Part shown: positions 42,038-50,452 of the stretch, in pieces
Position numbering within the stretch: the stretch's first letter is position 1
Layout of the letters: each line of letters starts with the position of its first letter
Notes under the pieces: model-generated
What the model was told of the DNA's origin: nothing
Database searches by the model: none
What the model saw: only the letters and a program-made list of their open reading frames with translations
Made by a program: the position numbers and the translations under genes
Source: Clostridia bacterium
GTDB taxonomy: Bacteria > Bacillota > Clostridia > Oscillospirales > CAG-272
DNA: 61,664 nucleotides
Direction: 5' to 3'
NCBI GenBank assembly: GCA_017621655.1
Contig: JAGASS010000028.1
Location: 1 to 61,664, forward strand

Positions 42038-42187
42038 ATGAGAGTCAGAATCACAATGGTTTGCAGTGAGTGCAAGCAGCGCAACTACAACACAATGAAA
42101 AACAAAAAGAACGACCCTGACCGTCTTGAGATGAGCAAGTATTGCCCCTTCTGCAAGAAGCACACCGTTCACAAGGAATCTAAGTAA
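42038..42187 (+). CDS. rpmG: 50S ribosomal protein L33 (bL33)
   Basis: A 49-residue bL33 of the zinc-binding type: two CxxC pairs, CSEC (9-12) and CPFC (36-39), are intact. The sequence [17 protein letters not shown] is typical, and GGGAGG precedes ATG 42038. It opens the rpmG-secE-nusG operon, a Firmicutes gene order. The Cys-containing form implies the cell spends zinc on this paralogue; zinc-free paralogues, if any, lie outside the window. Confidence 0.95.
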   Translation: MRVRITMVCSECKQRNYNTMKNKKNDPDRLEMSKYCPFCKKHTVHKESK

Positions 42188-42201
42188 GGGAGAATCGGTT
42201 A

Positions 42202-42483
42202 ATGTCAGAAGTTGAGAAGAATACCGAAGCTGCTAAGGCAGAAAAGGTAAAAGAAAACAAGAAAAAGACTTCTAAAGACCGCAAGCCCGGACTTGGAAGC
42301 AAGATCAAAGACTTTTTCAAGAACAACAAAAGCGAGATGAAGAAGATCTCGTGGTACAGCAAGGCGCAGACTGCTAAGAGCACAGGCGTAGTTATCGTAG
42401 TGCTTCTCGTAGCAAGCGTTGCTATCGGCCTTATCGACCTTGGTCTGTCCAACCTTCTTACTTGGATCGGAACTCTTGTCTAA
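42202..42483 (+). CDS. secE: Preprotein translocase subunit SecE
   Basis: A 93-residue SecE. The charged Lys/Glu-rich N-terminus (about 1-50) leads to the amphipathic FFKNNKSEMKKISWYSKAQT segment (about 38-57) and a single transmembrane helix (about 63-85). Together with SecY and SecG it forms the protein-conducting channel. AAGGGAG precedes the ATG. Position between rpmG and nusG is conserved. Confidence 0.95.
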   Translation: MSEVEKNTEAAKAEKVKENKKKTSKDRKPGLGSKIKDFFKNNKSEMKKISWYSKAQTAKSTGVVIVVLLVASVAIGLIDLGLSNLLTWIGTLV

Positions 42484-42497
42484 ACGGAGGGACTTAA

Positions 42498-43055
42498 ATG
42501 AGTGACTTCGACGAGATAAGCTCCGAGCTTAGATGGTATGTAGCACATACCTATTCAGGTTACGAGAACAAGGTTAAGGCAAACCTCGAGAAAATCATCG
42601 AGAACCGTAATCTTCAGGACGTTATAACGGATATTCGTATTCCCGTTGAAACTGTTACCGAAGAGACCGGTAAGGATGAGAACGGAAATCCCGTCCTCAA
42701 AGAAACTGAATCAAAGATATTCCCCGGTTACGTCCTCGTTAAAATGAAGATGAGCGACGCTACCTGGCACGTTGTCCGCAATATTCGCGGAGTAACGGGA
42801 TTTGTCGGCCCCGGATCGAAGCCGGTTCCGCTTACCGATGAAGAGGTTGCGGCAATCGGAGTCGAGACCAAGCAGATCACCCTCGAATATGTGATCGGTG
42901 ACAGCGTTAAGGTTACGGCAGGTCCTCTTAAGGGCTTTGTTGGAACCGTTATGGAAATTTCCGACGACAAAAAGAAGATCAAGGTGCTCGTTTCTATGTT
43001 CGGTAGAGAAACTCCTATCGAGCTTGATTCCGAGAGCGCAGAAAAACTCTATTAA
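42498..43055 (+). CDS. nusG: Transcription termination/antitermination protein NusG
   Basis: A 185-residue NusG. The NGN domain (about 10-120) starts RWYVAHTYSGYENKVKANLE and includes FPGYVLVKMKMSD and VRNIRGVTGFVG. The C-terminal KOW domain (about 130-185) has GDSVKVTAGPLKGFVGTV. It binds RNA polymerase and modulates pausing. A ~94-bp leader separates it from rplK. Confidence 0.96.
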   Translation: MSDFDEISSELRWYVAHTYSGYENKVKANLEKIIENRNLQDVITDIRIPVETVTEETGKDENGNPVLKETESKIFPGYVLVKMKMSDATWHVVRNIRGVTGFVGPGSKPVPLTDEEVAAIGVETKQITLEYVIGDSVKVTAGPLKGFVGTVMEISDDKKKIKVLVSMFGRETPIELDSESAEKLY

Positions 43056-43059
43056 TTAT

Positions 43060-43135
43060 AATCAAACGAACATTCGCGCAAAGACGCGAAGGTGGGAGGG
43101 GGAAAATCTTAATCCCCCGTCTAATAACCACATTT
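43060..43135 (+). promoter_or_regulatory. Candidate L1-binding leader upstream of rplK
   Basis: Between nusG and rplK: a TTCGCG-CAAAGA-CGCGAA hairpin, then GGTGGGAGGGGG-AAAATCTTAAT-CCCCC...CCAC, a stem with an internal loop near a CTTAAT element. The placement and stem-loop fit the ribosomal protein L1 autoregulatory target known before rplK-rplA, but I cannot verify the consensus. Confidence 0.4.
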
Positions 43136-43149
43136 GGAGGTAAAAAGAA

Positions 43150-43575
43150 ATGGCTAAGAAAGTAAGCGGTTATATAAAGCTTCAGCTCAACGCAGGTAAA
43201 GCTACCGCACAGCCGCCTGTAGGTCCTGCACTCGGTTCCTACGGCGTTAACATCGCAAACTTCGTTAAGGAATTCAACGAAAGAACCAAGAGTCAGATCG
43301 GTCTTGTTATCCCTGTAGTTATCACTGTATACGCAGACCGTTCCTTCTCCTTCATCACGAAGACTCCCCCCGCGCCCGTTCTTATCAAGAAGGCATGCGG
43401 CATCGAGACTGCATCCGCGGCTCCTAACAAGACCAAGGTTGCTACTATCACCAAGGAACAGATCAAGCAGATCGCCGAAACCAAAATGCCCGACCTTAAT
43501 GCCGGCTCGCTCGAGACCGCGATGAGCATGATCGCAGGTACTGCACGCAGCATGGGCGTTACTGTTGTTGACTGA
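43150..43575 (+). CDS. rplK: 50S ribosomal protein L11 (uL11)
   Basis: A 141-residue uL11 of the GTPase-associated centre. The N-terminal domain shows the classic [20 protein letters not shown] (about 16-35); the C-terminal rRNA-binding domain includes the [20 protein letters not shown] stretch and [10 protein letters not shown] at the end. TTGGAGG precedes the ATG. Followed 19 bp later by rplA, the universal order. Confidence 0.97.
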   Translation: MAKKVSGYIKLQLNAGKATAQPPVGPALGSYGVNIANFVKEFNERTKSQIGLVIPVVITVYADRSFSFITKTPPAPVLIKKACGIETASAAPNKTKVATITKEQIKQIAETKMPDLNAGSLETAMSMIAGTARSMGVTVVD

Positions 43576-43594
43576 TTTTCGGAGGTAGATAGAA

Positions 43595-44281
43595 ATGGGA
43601 AAGAAATATATTGATAGTGCAAAGCTTGTCGATACGGCTAAGCTTTATGATTCGGCAGAGGCACTTGACCTCGTATGCCAGACCGCAAAGGCAAAGTTCG
43701 ACGAGACCGTTGAGCTTCACGTTCGTCTCGGCGTTGACTCCCGTCACGCTGACCAGCAGGTAAGAGGTGCTGTTGTTCTTCCTAACGGTACCGGTAAGAC
43801 TGTTAGAACCATGGTTTTCTGTAAGGCAGATAAGGCAGAGGCAGCAAAGGCAGCAGGAGCTGACTACGTTGGCGAAGCAGACTACGTTGAGAAGATCATG
43901 AAGGAAAACTGGTTCGAGTTCGACGTTGTTATCGCAACTCCCGACATGATGGGCGTTATCGGTCGTCTCGGTCGTGTTCTCGGACCGAAGGGTCTTATGC
44001 CTAACCCCAAGGCAGGTACTGTAACCCCCGACGTTGCACGTGCTGTTACCGAGGCAAAGGCAGGTAAGATCGAATACCGTCTCGACAGAAACAACATCAT
44101 TCACTGCCCGATCGGCAAGGCATCCTTCGGTAAGGATAAGCTCGCTGAGAACTTCGACGCTATTATGGGCGCGATCATCAAGGCGAAGCCCGCTGCTGCT
44201 AAGGGTCAGTACATTAAGAGCTGCGTCGTAGCTTCCACCATGGGCCCCGGCGTAAAGGTTAACTCCGCTAAGCTCGGCTGA
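43595..44281 (+). CDS. rplA: 50S ribosomal protein L1 (uL1)
   Basis: A 228-residue uL1 that binds the L1 stalk of 23S rRNA and, in many bacteria, represses its own mRNA. Recognisable blocks are [52 protein letters not shown] and [17 protein letters not shown]. It is normally followed by rplJ and rplL, but here a terminator and an unrelated CPBP gene follow, so those genes lie elsewhere. Confidence 0.97.
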   Translation: MGKKYIDSAKLVDTAKLYDSAEALDLVCQTAKAKFDETVELHVRLGVDSRHADQQVRGAVVLPNGTGKTVRTMVFCKADKAEAAKAAGADYVGEADYVEKIMKENWFEFDVVIATPDMMGVIGRLGRVLGPKGLMPNPKAGTVTPDVARAVTEAKAGKIEYRLDRNNIIHCPIGKASFGKDKLAENFDAIMGAIIKAKPAAAKGQYIKSCVVASTMGPGVKVNSAKLG

Positions 44282-44295
44282 TAATTCATAAGAAA

Positions 44296-44350
44296 AAAAC
44301 GACAAATGAGTCAGGCGATGCTTAGATTCATTTGTCGTTTTGATTTTTTT
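44296..44350 (+). terminator. Terminator of rplA
   Basis: AAAACGACAAATGA ... TCATTTGTCGTTTT, a 14-bp stem with an 18-nt loop, followed by GATTTTTTT. Confidence 0.85.
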
Positions 44351-44359
44351 GAGGTCATT

Positions 44360-45523
44360 ATGAAAAAAGGACTAAATTCTATTCACGGAATAATAGCCGT
44401 CGTGCTCGCGGTGCTTTCGCTTCTTTTCGGCGGATTTATTCTGATTCCGATATTTGGAAAGAACGGAGCGTTTTTGGGCGGAGTGCTTATCGCACTTATC
44501 GCGCTGATATTCACGCTTCTGACGAGAACGAAAATAAGCGAGGTATTCCCGACGAAACTGCCGCCGATCAAAAAGTTTTTCGGCTCGGCTATCATGTACG
44601 CGGGCGTCACCTTTATCAGCTCGGGTATTTCGGTCATAATCGGAAGATTTTTCGATTCAAACGCGCGCTCGGATGCTATTGATTCGCTTCTTCTCGGTAT
44701 GCATCCAGTGCTTGCGATATTCCTTGTCGCGGTAATTCCTGCGGTATGCGAGGAGTTTTTCTGCCGAGGGTTTCTAGTCAAGTGCTTCTCGCGTATAAAG
44801 AAGGAATGGTTGCTGATAACGATAATCGGCGTTATATTCGGCGTGATGCATCTTGATGCTTACACCTTCGTTCCGACTGCGCTTACAGGCGCGCTTTTGT
44901 GCTTTGTCGCTATCAGAACGAAGTCGCTCATACTTCCGATGATCCTTCATTTCGCAAACAACGCGCTTGCAGTTGCCCTTACCTATTCGGGTGCATCCGA
45001 AAGTGCGTCGGAGTCTGTCGATCTCGTTGCTTTCTCGGTTCCGCAGAGCATAGGAATGAGTCTACTTTATATAGGATTCGGACTTCTTCCCCTCGTTATC
45101 GGATATAGAATGTTCGTCGGCAAGCGAGTTTTTGTCTTCAAAACGTTTGTCGCTCTTATGGTGACCGTATCTATTTGCGTAACGGGATTCGTTACCTTTA
45201 CGCTGTTCTCGTTCAGATTCGTTTCCTTCGAAAACGAGCGCGAGGAGATCACAGAGCAGGCAGAGGAAATACCGCTTAAGATCAACGGAATGGGTAATTT
45301 CGAGATATTTCTTGAAATAAGCTCATCAAAGCCCGTTGAGGTAACTGTCATTTGCGACGGCTCGACGATATATAAGGCGACCGTGAAGGGAAGCGTCTCT
45401 GTACAGAGGAGCTTTGAATACGAAAGCGGAAGAGGCGGAGTTATAATTATAACCCCGATAGACGGCGAGAAATCGACAGTTGACGTTACCTATATCATCC
45501 TCGAAAGCGTGCTTCCGGAATGA
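44360..45523 (+). CDS. CPBP family intramembrane metalloprotease
   Basis: A 387-residue polytopic membrane protein with the CPBP/Abi (CAAX protease-like) core: EEFFCRGF (E-E-x3-R, about 131-138), FGVMHLDAYTF (F-x3-H) and LHFANNALA (H-x3-N). About eight helices span 10-305. After the last helix (about 270-295) a ~90-residue soluble beta-rich domain follows (about 300-387), an addition to the usual fold. Bacterial relatives process bacteriocins or prenylated proteins; the target is unknown. GAGG precedes ATG 44360. The 3' end overlaps mnmA by 4 bp. Confidence 0.9.
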   Translation: MKKGLNSIHGIIAVVLAVLSLLFGGFILIPIFGKNGAFLGGVLIALIALIFTLLTRTKISEVFPTKLPPIKKFFGSAIMYAGVTFISSGISVIIGRFFDSNARSDAIDSLLLGMHPVLAIFLVAVIPAVCEEFFCRGFLVKCFSRIKKEWLLITIIGVIFGVMHLDAYTFVPTALTGALLCFVAIRTKSLILPMILHFANNALAVALTYSGASESASESVDLVAFSVPQSIGMSLLYIGFGLLPLVIGYRMFVGKRVFVFKTFVALMVTVSICVTGFVTFTLFSFRFVSFENEREEITEQAEEIPLKINGMGNFEIFLEISSSKPVEVTVICDGSTIYKATVKGSVSVQRSFEYESGRGGVIIITPIDGEKSTVDVTYIILESVLPE

Positions 45524-46536
45524 AGATACTGATTGGACTCAGCGGCGGTCTTGACAGCACTTATGCCGCGTATCTTTTGAAGAAACAAGGTCACGACGTT
45601 GTCGGCGCGGCGGCGATAATGCACGAATATACCGACGTTTCTGCGGCGGAAACGGCGGCAGAGCAGGTCGGTATTCCGTTTGTAACCGTCGACTACCGAG
45701 AGCAGTTTCAAAAAAACGTTGTCGCGAGATTCATAAACGACTATAAGAACGGCAGAACGCCGAATCCGTGTATCGTTTGTAACCCGACGGTCAAGTTTGA
45801 TGCGCTTTTGACTTACGCGCGTCAAAACGGCTTTGATAAGATCGCAACAGGACATTATGCCGTTATCGCAAATGAAAACGGAAGATATTTCATCAAGGCG
45901 GACACCGTTGGCGGAAAGGATCAGAGCTACGCGCTCTCGCGACTCACGCAGGAGCAGCTAAGTGCGCTTTATCTGCCGCTTTCGGGAATGAAAAAGGACG
46001 ATATTCGTGAAGAAGCGGCGAAGCTCGGCTTTAGCGCGGCCGACGCGAAGGATAGTCAGGACATCTGCTTTATCCCCGACGGCGATTACGTTTCGTATAT
46101 CGAAAAAGCAACGGGAGAAAGCTTTCCGACGGGAGATTTCCTTGATGCCGACGGAAAGGTAATCGGCAAGCATAACGGAATAATCCGCTATACGGTAGGG
46201 CAGAGAAAGGGACTTGGCGCGTTCGGCAGACCTATGTTCGTAAGTAAGGTCGATCCGAGCGCTAATACCGTCACTCTCGTGCCTGCAGGCGAGGAATTTT
46301 CGGGCAAGACGGAGGTCGGGGAGCTTAACTTTATGAAGCTTGCGCCGATGATAAACGGAACGCTTAACGCATCCTGCCGCGTCCGTTATTCGGCAAAGCC
46401 GTCACCTTGTAAGGTAACCTTCGACGGCGAAAACGCTTTCGTCGAATTTGATAATATGACGCGTGCCGTTACCCCAGGTCAAAGCGCAGTCTTTTACGAC
46501 GGCGATGATCTTCTGTTTAGTGGGATAATTAAATAA
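45520..46536 (+). CDS. mnmA: tRNA 2-thiouridine(34) synthase MnmA
   Basis: A 338-residue MnmA, which uses ATP and relayed sulphur to thiolate U34 of Lys, Glu and Gln tRNAs. The PP-loop is GLSGGLDST (about 6-14). The nucleophile lies in NPCIVCN (C87), the partner Cys in DSQDICFIPDGDY (about 183). ATGHYA, GGKDQSYALS, TVGQRKGLG and ADAKDSQDICF are further hallmarks. The SGGLDST form (instead of SGGVDSS) and somewhat short C-terminal domain are mild oddities. It overlaps the CPBP gene by ATGA and ends at a terminator. Confidence 0.94.
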   Translation: MKILIGLSGGLDSTYAAYLLKKQGHDVVGAAAIMHEYTDVSAAETAAEQVGIPFVTVDYREQFQKNVVARFINDYKNGRTPNPCIVCNPTVKFDALLTYARQNGFDKIATGHYAVIANENGRYFIKADTVGGKDQSYALSRLTQEQLSALYLPLSGMKKDDIREEAAKLGFSAADAKDSQDICFIPDGDYVSYIEKATGESFPTGDFLDADGKVIGKHNGIIRYTVGQRKGLGAFGRPMFVSKVDPSANTVTLVPAGEEFSGKTEVGELNFMKLAPMINGTLNASCRVRYSAKPSPCKVTFDGENAFVEFDNMTRAVTPGQSAVFYDGDDLLFSGIIK

Positions 46537-46538
46537 TT

Positions 46539-46569
46539 AAAGACCGTTGAGAGATCAACGGTCTTTTTT
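46539..46569 (+). terminator. Terminator of mnmA
   Basis: AAAGACCGTTGA-GAGA-TCAACGGTCTTTTTT. Confidence 0.92.
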
Positions 46570-46573
46570 GTGT

Positions 46574-46762
46574 AGGGCGTGTGAATGGCTCCCTCCGGGA
46601 GGGGGCTCCGCGTAGCGGTGGAGGAGCCGTCGGGTGCGAAACAGACGGAGACAAATCTTTAGGGAGCCGCCTTGGAGGAGATGGGCAACTTTCTATTATT
46701 CATTCATCGCGGGCTCCCTTCGTCTCGCATTCGCTCGACACCTCCCTCCCGGAGGGAGGCAA
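46574..46762. repeat. Palindromic repeat block upstream of leader C
   Basis: Non-coding, bounded by GGCTCCCTCCGGGAGGGGGC and CCTCCCTCCCGGAGGGAGGC palindromes, with CTCCGCGTAGCGGTGGAG and a CATTCGCTCGACACC-type module between. It is the same style as the blocks before leaders A and B. Confidence 0.7.
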
Positions 46763-46777
46763 TCGTAAATCCCGCTA

Positions 46778-46806
46778 TTGACAAAAATGCTTTAACGTGG
46801 TAAAAT
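46778..46806 (+). promoter_or_regulatory. Sigma-A promoter of leader RNA C
   Basis: TTGACA (46778-46783), a 17-bp spacer and TAAAAT (46801-46806). It shares CCGCTATTGACAAAA and the GCTT-A-CGTG spacer pattern with the promoter of leader A. Confidence 0.87.
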
Positions 46807-46812
46807 TAAGAT

Positions 46813-46972
46813 GCGACATAAATGAATAAAACGACACGGAAGTGTACATTTTTGTTTAGGCAAAAATGTATGCTCGATTTTCGTATGCTTCTGTGTCAAG
46901 CGTTGAAGATTCATTTGTGTCGCAGCAATGAGCCATACATTTTTCGGTGCGTGGCTCTGCCACGCACTTTTT
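46813..46972 (+). promoter_or_regulatory. Structured leader RNA, copy C, with terminator
   Basis: The 5' arm at 46813-46842 (GCGACATAAATGAAT...GACACGGAAG) pairs with the 3' arm at 46888-46923 (CTTCTGTGTC...ATTCATTTGTGTCGC). Inside is a TACATTTTTG-TTTAGG-CAAAAATGTA hairpin. Then come CAATGAGCCA (46926-46935), a T5 run and the terminator GTGCGTGGC-TCT-GCCACGCAC with T5 (46947-46972). GAGCCA can pair with TGGCTC at the hairpin apex (46952-46957). Confidence 0.72.
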
Positions 46973-46990
46973 AATTTGGAGGACGGTATT

Positions 46991-49900
46991 ATGAAAAGAC
47001 TGCTTATGATAATTATTGCGATCGCAACAATCTCTACTGCTGCAATGCTCGGTGCGACAAGTGCGAGTGCCAAGACTTCAGAATTTGCTGGCGGTTCTGG
47101 TACGAAGAATGACCCATACATCATTGAAACAATAGAGCACTTGAAAAATGTCAGTAACTATTTAAGTGCCTGTTATTTGTTGAACGCTGATTTAGTTTTT
47201 ACGTCAGATGATTTTGAAAGCATATCTAACTCGAAATTTGGATGGATTGGAATTGGAACAAGTGACAAACCTTTTAGAGGTGTTTTTGATGGCAATAACC
47301 ATTCGATTTCAGGACTACAAGGCAATACGTCAGTACCATCATCTTCGATGGGATTGTTTTCATACAATACTGGTATAATCAAGAATCTTCATTTGAAAGA
47401 CTGTGATTTTTATGCTGAAACTGACACACAATACAGTTGGACAGCCCGTGCGGGAGCCATTGCAGGAGTAAACAAAGGAACGATAGAGTATTGTAGCTCG
47501 AGCGGAAACGTATATGCTACGACTCATGCGGGAGGAATCGTAGGAGAGAATTTCTCAGGAGGAACAATAACTCGTTCTTGGAATAATGCTACAGTAAGCT
47601 CGAGGGGGTATGCGGGAGGAATAGCAGGAGAAAACGAGGGATCAATTACTGATTGTTATAACACAGGTGCTATTAGCAGTACTGCCAGTGGTAGCATTTA
47701 TGTTGGTGGAATCGTTGGCGAAGGGTGGTATCCTTCGCGTTCATATAACGTCGGCAATGTTCCTAATGGTGGCGCGATAATAGGATATGTACCTGCAGCC
47801 AATGGCGGAAGCTATGGCAGTAGCTGTTATTATATGGATAATGTAACCAATGGTGCTGGTCATGTATATGGCACTGATTTGGCGGTGAAGTTATCGTCAA
47901 ATCAAATGATGGCAAAAGAATCATTTGAGAAACTTGATTTTGCAACAACATGGCAATATGATACAGAAAACGCATATCCTTACCCTGTTTTGAAGGAAAA
48001 ATTAGACTATAGTTCTTACTTCGCTGGTGGTGACGGAAGCGAGAATAACCCCTTTCAAATATCCAATGCGGAAGAACTGGGGCATATTACCAAAGATGTT
48101 TCAGCACACTATATATTAATTTGCGACATCATCTTCTCCGACTCGGATTATAATAATGATGGTTTATATCCATCGGGTTGGAAAACGTTTTCGTTTAACG
48201 GAACGTTTGATGGAAATGGCTATGCCATAAAAAATCTAAAGGTAACAGCTCCAACTTATTGCAGTGCTCCTGGATTGTTTTCAATCAACAATGGAATAAT
48301 TCGAAATTTAACTATTGAAAGTGCTCGCTATACTATAGGTTACATCGATGGCCAGGTGGGTTTAATTTGCTCAGAGAATAATGGAACAATCCTAAATTGT
48401 AAAAGCAAAAATTGTCTTGTTGTTTTTAATTCTTCCTGCAATTTGGGAGGAATAGTAGGAAATAATGCAGGAACCGTTCAAAATTGTATGAGCGAAAACA
48501 ATTTAACACTCGGCACGCAGGGCGGAAAAGTTGGCGGTATAGCTTCAAATAACACTGGTAATATAATTGGATGTACTAACCGAACAACTATCACTAACAC
48601 GGGTTCTGATTACCATATAACGGGTGGAATTGTGTCTACCAATAGCGGTAAAATTATTCAGTGCCGTAATTTAGCATCAATTTATACAACATCCAATTAT
48701 CAAAATCATTGGTCAGTTTCTGGAGGCATTGCAGGGACGATGTCTGGCGGAGAGATAAGTGAATGTTATAATACAGGGTTGATTAGCGCGGAAACAAACA
48801 AGAAATCCAGTAACGCCTATGCAGGTGGCTTAGTGGGCAATTTGTCGGGCGGAAAGATAACGAATTGCTACAATATCGGCAATATATCTGCATCTAATAA
48901 CGCTTCAGGGAAAGCTTACTCGGGCGGATTATTAGGCTACAACAATACAATTAACGATGTAACAAATTGCTATGTCGTGTGTGAAATCTCTGCCTCTTCA
49001 AAAGAGGAAGTGTATGGTGGTCTAATATGTGGCTACAGTTCTGTTGCGACTATCAACAATTGTTATTTTGCAGGTTTAGCTAGTGGTGCTGTGGGATTTG
49101 GGGATTCGACTCAACTTCATGGTGTGAACAAAGAGGAATTGAAAGTAATATCAACTTACACTGATTTTAATTTTGCTGATATATGGGTAGTCAATAATGA
49201 TGTATACAAATATCCTCAGTTAAGAAGCAATCAGCACGAATGCGACCATGCTTTTTCAAATGATTGGAACTCGGATAGCAATAACCATTGGTACTCTTGC
49301 AATTGCGAAGGATGTAGCGTTGTTAATACAAAAGCACAACACAGTTACACTACTACCTGTGATACCACTTGTAACACTTGCGGATATACACGCACAATCA
49401 CTCATTCTTACAAAACCACTTGGGATAATAACAGCACTCAACACTGGCACATTTGCTCAGCATGTGGTTTCATAGGAGCAAAGACAAACCACGGCTTCGA
49501 TAACTCCTGCGACACTTCGTGCAACACCTGTGGATATACTCGCACCATAAATCACAGCTACAAAAATATATATGAAAAGGACTCGTCTAAGCATTGGAGA
49601 GAGTGTTCTGTTTGCGGTGTAAAGATCAACGAGGATGTTCACGTTTACGATAATTCTTGCGACACAACTTGTAATACCTGCGGTCACACAAGGAGCATAA
49701 CCCATAGCTACAAAATAACTTGGGAAAACGACAAAGACGGTCACTGGCACGAGTGTTCCGTTTGCGGAATGCCCGACACAAAGAGCTCACATACCCCGGG
49801 AGCCGCCGCTACCGAAACGACAGCTCAAACTTGTACGACCTGCGTATACGTTATCAAGGCAGCTCTCGGCCATACTCATACCTATGAAAACAAATGGACA

Positions 49901-50419
49901 ACAAACTCAGGCAAGCATTGGCACGCTTGCTCCGGCTGCGGAGATAGAAAGGACGAGGCAAGTCACGCTTATGATAACGCTTGCGATACGGATTGTAATA
50001 CTTGCGGATATGTCCGCGCTATAAGCCACAGCTACAAAGCAACCTGGGAAAGTGATGAGAATCAGCATTGGCATAACTGTTCTATTTGTGGCACTTCAGG
50101 AACAAAGTCGAGTCATAACTACGACAATGACTACGATGAAGAATGTAATAGCTGTAATCACACTAGACGGGTAGAAACAACTCCTGACGCAACAACCACC
50201 CTTGACGAAACGACCGAGGGCGGAAATACGACCATGCCAAACACCACCGAGCCCGACGTTACCGTTCCCGATACGACCGACGGCGACAGCGGAAAGGAAA
50301 GTGGCAAAAAGGACGACGGTAACACGACGATAATTATAATTGTAGCAGTCGCATCGATTGCCGCAACAGCCGGAATTGCAAGTGCTGTATTTGCGGTCAT
50401 TTTGAAAAAGAAAAAATAA
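46991..50419 (+). CDS. Large secreted GLUG-repeat protein with Cys/His-rich repeats
   Basis: An 1142-residue surface protein. The signal peptide is residues 1-27 (ending TSASA). Two modules, each opening FAGG-G-NP-I (about 31 and 343), carry GLUG-type repeats (GGIVGEN, GGIAGENEG, GGIVGNNAG), which form beta-helical stalks in adhesins. Residues about 745-1060 hold six HWxxCxxCG-type units alternating with C-D-x2-C-N-x-CGY/H-TR units, i.e. tandem four-Cys modules. A Thr-rich linker, a transmembrane helix and KKKK tail end the protein; there is no LPXTG motif, so it is membrane-anchored. ATG 46991 follows GGAGGA. Leader C controls it. Somewhat AT-rich in the first two-thirds. Confidence 0.85.
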   Translation: MKRLLMIIIAIATISTAAMLGATSASAKTSEFAGGSGTKNDPYIIETIEHLKNVSNYLSACYLLNADLVFTSDDFESISNSKFGWIGIGTSDKPFRGVFDGNNHSISGLQGNTSVPSSSMGLFSYNTGIIKNLHLKDCDFYAETDTQYSWTARAGAIAGVNKGTIEYCSSSGNVYATTHAGGIVGENFSGGTITRSWNNATVSSRGYAGGIAGENEGSITDCYNTGAISSTASGSIYVGGIVGEGWYPSRSYNVGNVPNGGAIIGYVPAANGGSYGSSCYYMDNVTNGAGHVYGTDLAVKLSSNQMMAKESFEKLDFATTWQYDTENAYPYPVLKEKLDYSSYFAGGDGSENNPFQISNAEELGHITKDVSAHYILICDIIFSDSDYNNDGLYPSGWKTFSFNGTFDGNGYAIKNLKVTAPTYCSAPGLFSINNGIIRNLTIESARYTIGYIDGQVGLICSENNGTILNCKSKNCLVVFNSSCNLGGIVGNNAGTVQNCMSENNLTLGTQGGKVGGIASNNTGNIIGCTNRTTITNTGSDYHITGGIVSTNSGKIIQCRNLASIYTTSNYQNHWSVSGGIAGTMSGGEISECYNTGLISAETNKKSSNAYAGGLVGNLSGGKITNCYNIGNISASNNASGKAYSGGLLGYNNTINDVTNCYVVCEISASSKEEVYGGLICGYSSVATINNCYFAGLASGAVGFGDSTQLHGVNKEELKVISTYTDFNFADIWVVNNDVYKYPQLRSNQHECDHAFSNDWNSDSNNHWYSCNCEGCSVVNTKAQHSYTTTCDTTCNTCGYTRTITHSYKTTWDNNSTQHWHICSACGFIGAKTNHGFDNSCDTSCNTCGYTRTINHSYKNIYEKDSSKHWRECSVCGVKINEDVHVYDNSCDTTCNTCGHTRSITHSYKITWENDKDGHWHECSVCGMPDTKSSHTPGAAATETTAQTCTTCVYVIKAALGHTHTYENKWTTNSGKHWHACSGCGDRKDEASHAYDNACDTDCNTCGYVRAISHSYKATWESDENQHWHNCSICGTSGTKSSHNYDNDYDEECNSCNHTRRVETTPDATTTLDETTEGGNTTMPNTTEPDVTVPDTTDGDSGKESGKKDDGNTTIIIIVAVASIAATAGIASAVFAVILKKKK

Positions 50420-50422
50420 AAG

Positions 50423-50452
50423 AAAACCGTGAGGAAATCCTCACGGTTTTTT
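50423..50452. terminator. Bidirectional terminator overlapping the 3' end of mtaB
   Basis: AAAACCGTGAGGA-AA-TCCTCACGGTTTTTT between two convergent genes; its right part encodes the last residues of MtaB. Confidence 0.9.

Noticed and set aside
46813..46923. Invertible DNA segment (phase-variable promoter) bounded by the inverted arms
   Set aside because: The promoter lies outside the inverted arms, the arms are imperfect and differ between copies, and no invertase is nearby; RNA structure explains them better.
46928..46990. Upstream start of the GLUG protein at 46928
   Set aside because: That ATG lies in the antiterminator element and the frame runs through the terminator hairpin; ATG 46991 has a strong ribosome site and begins a proper signal peptide.
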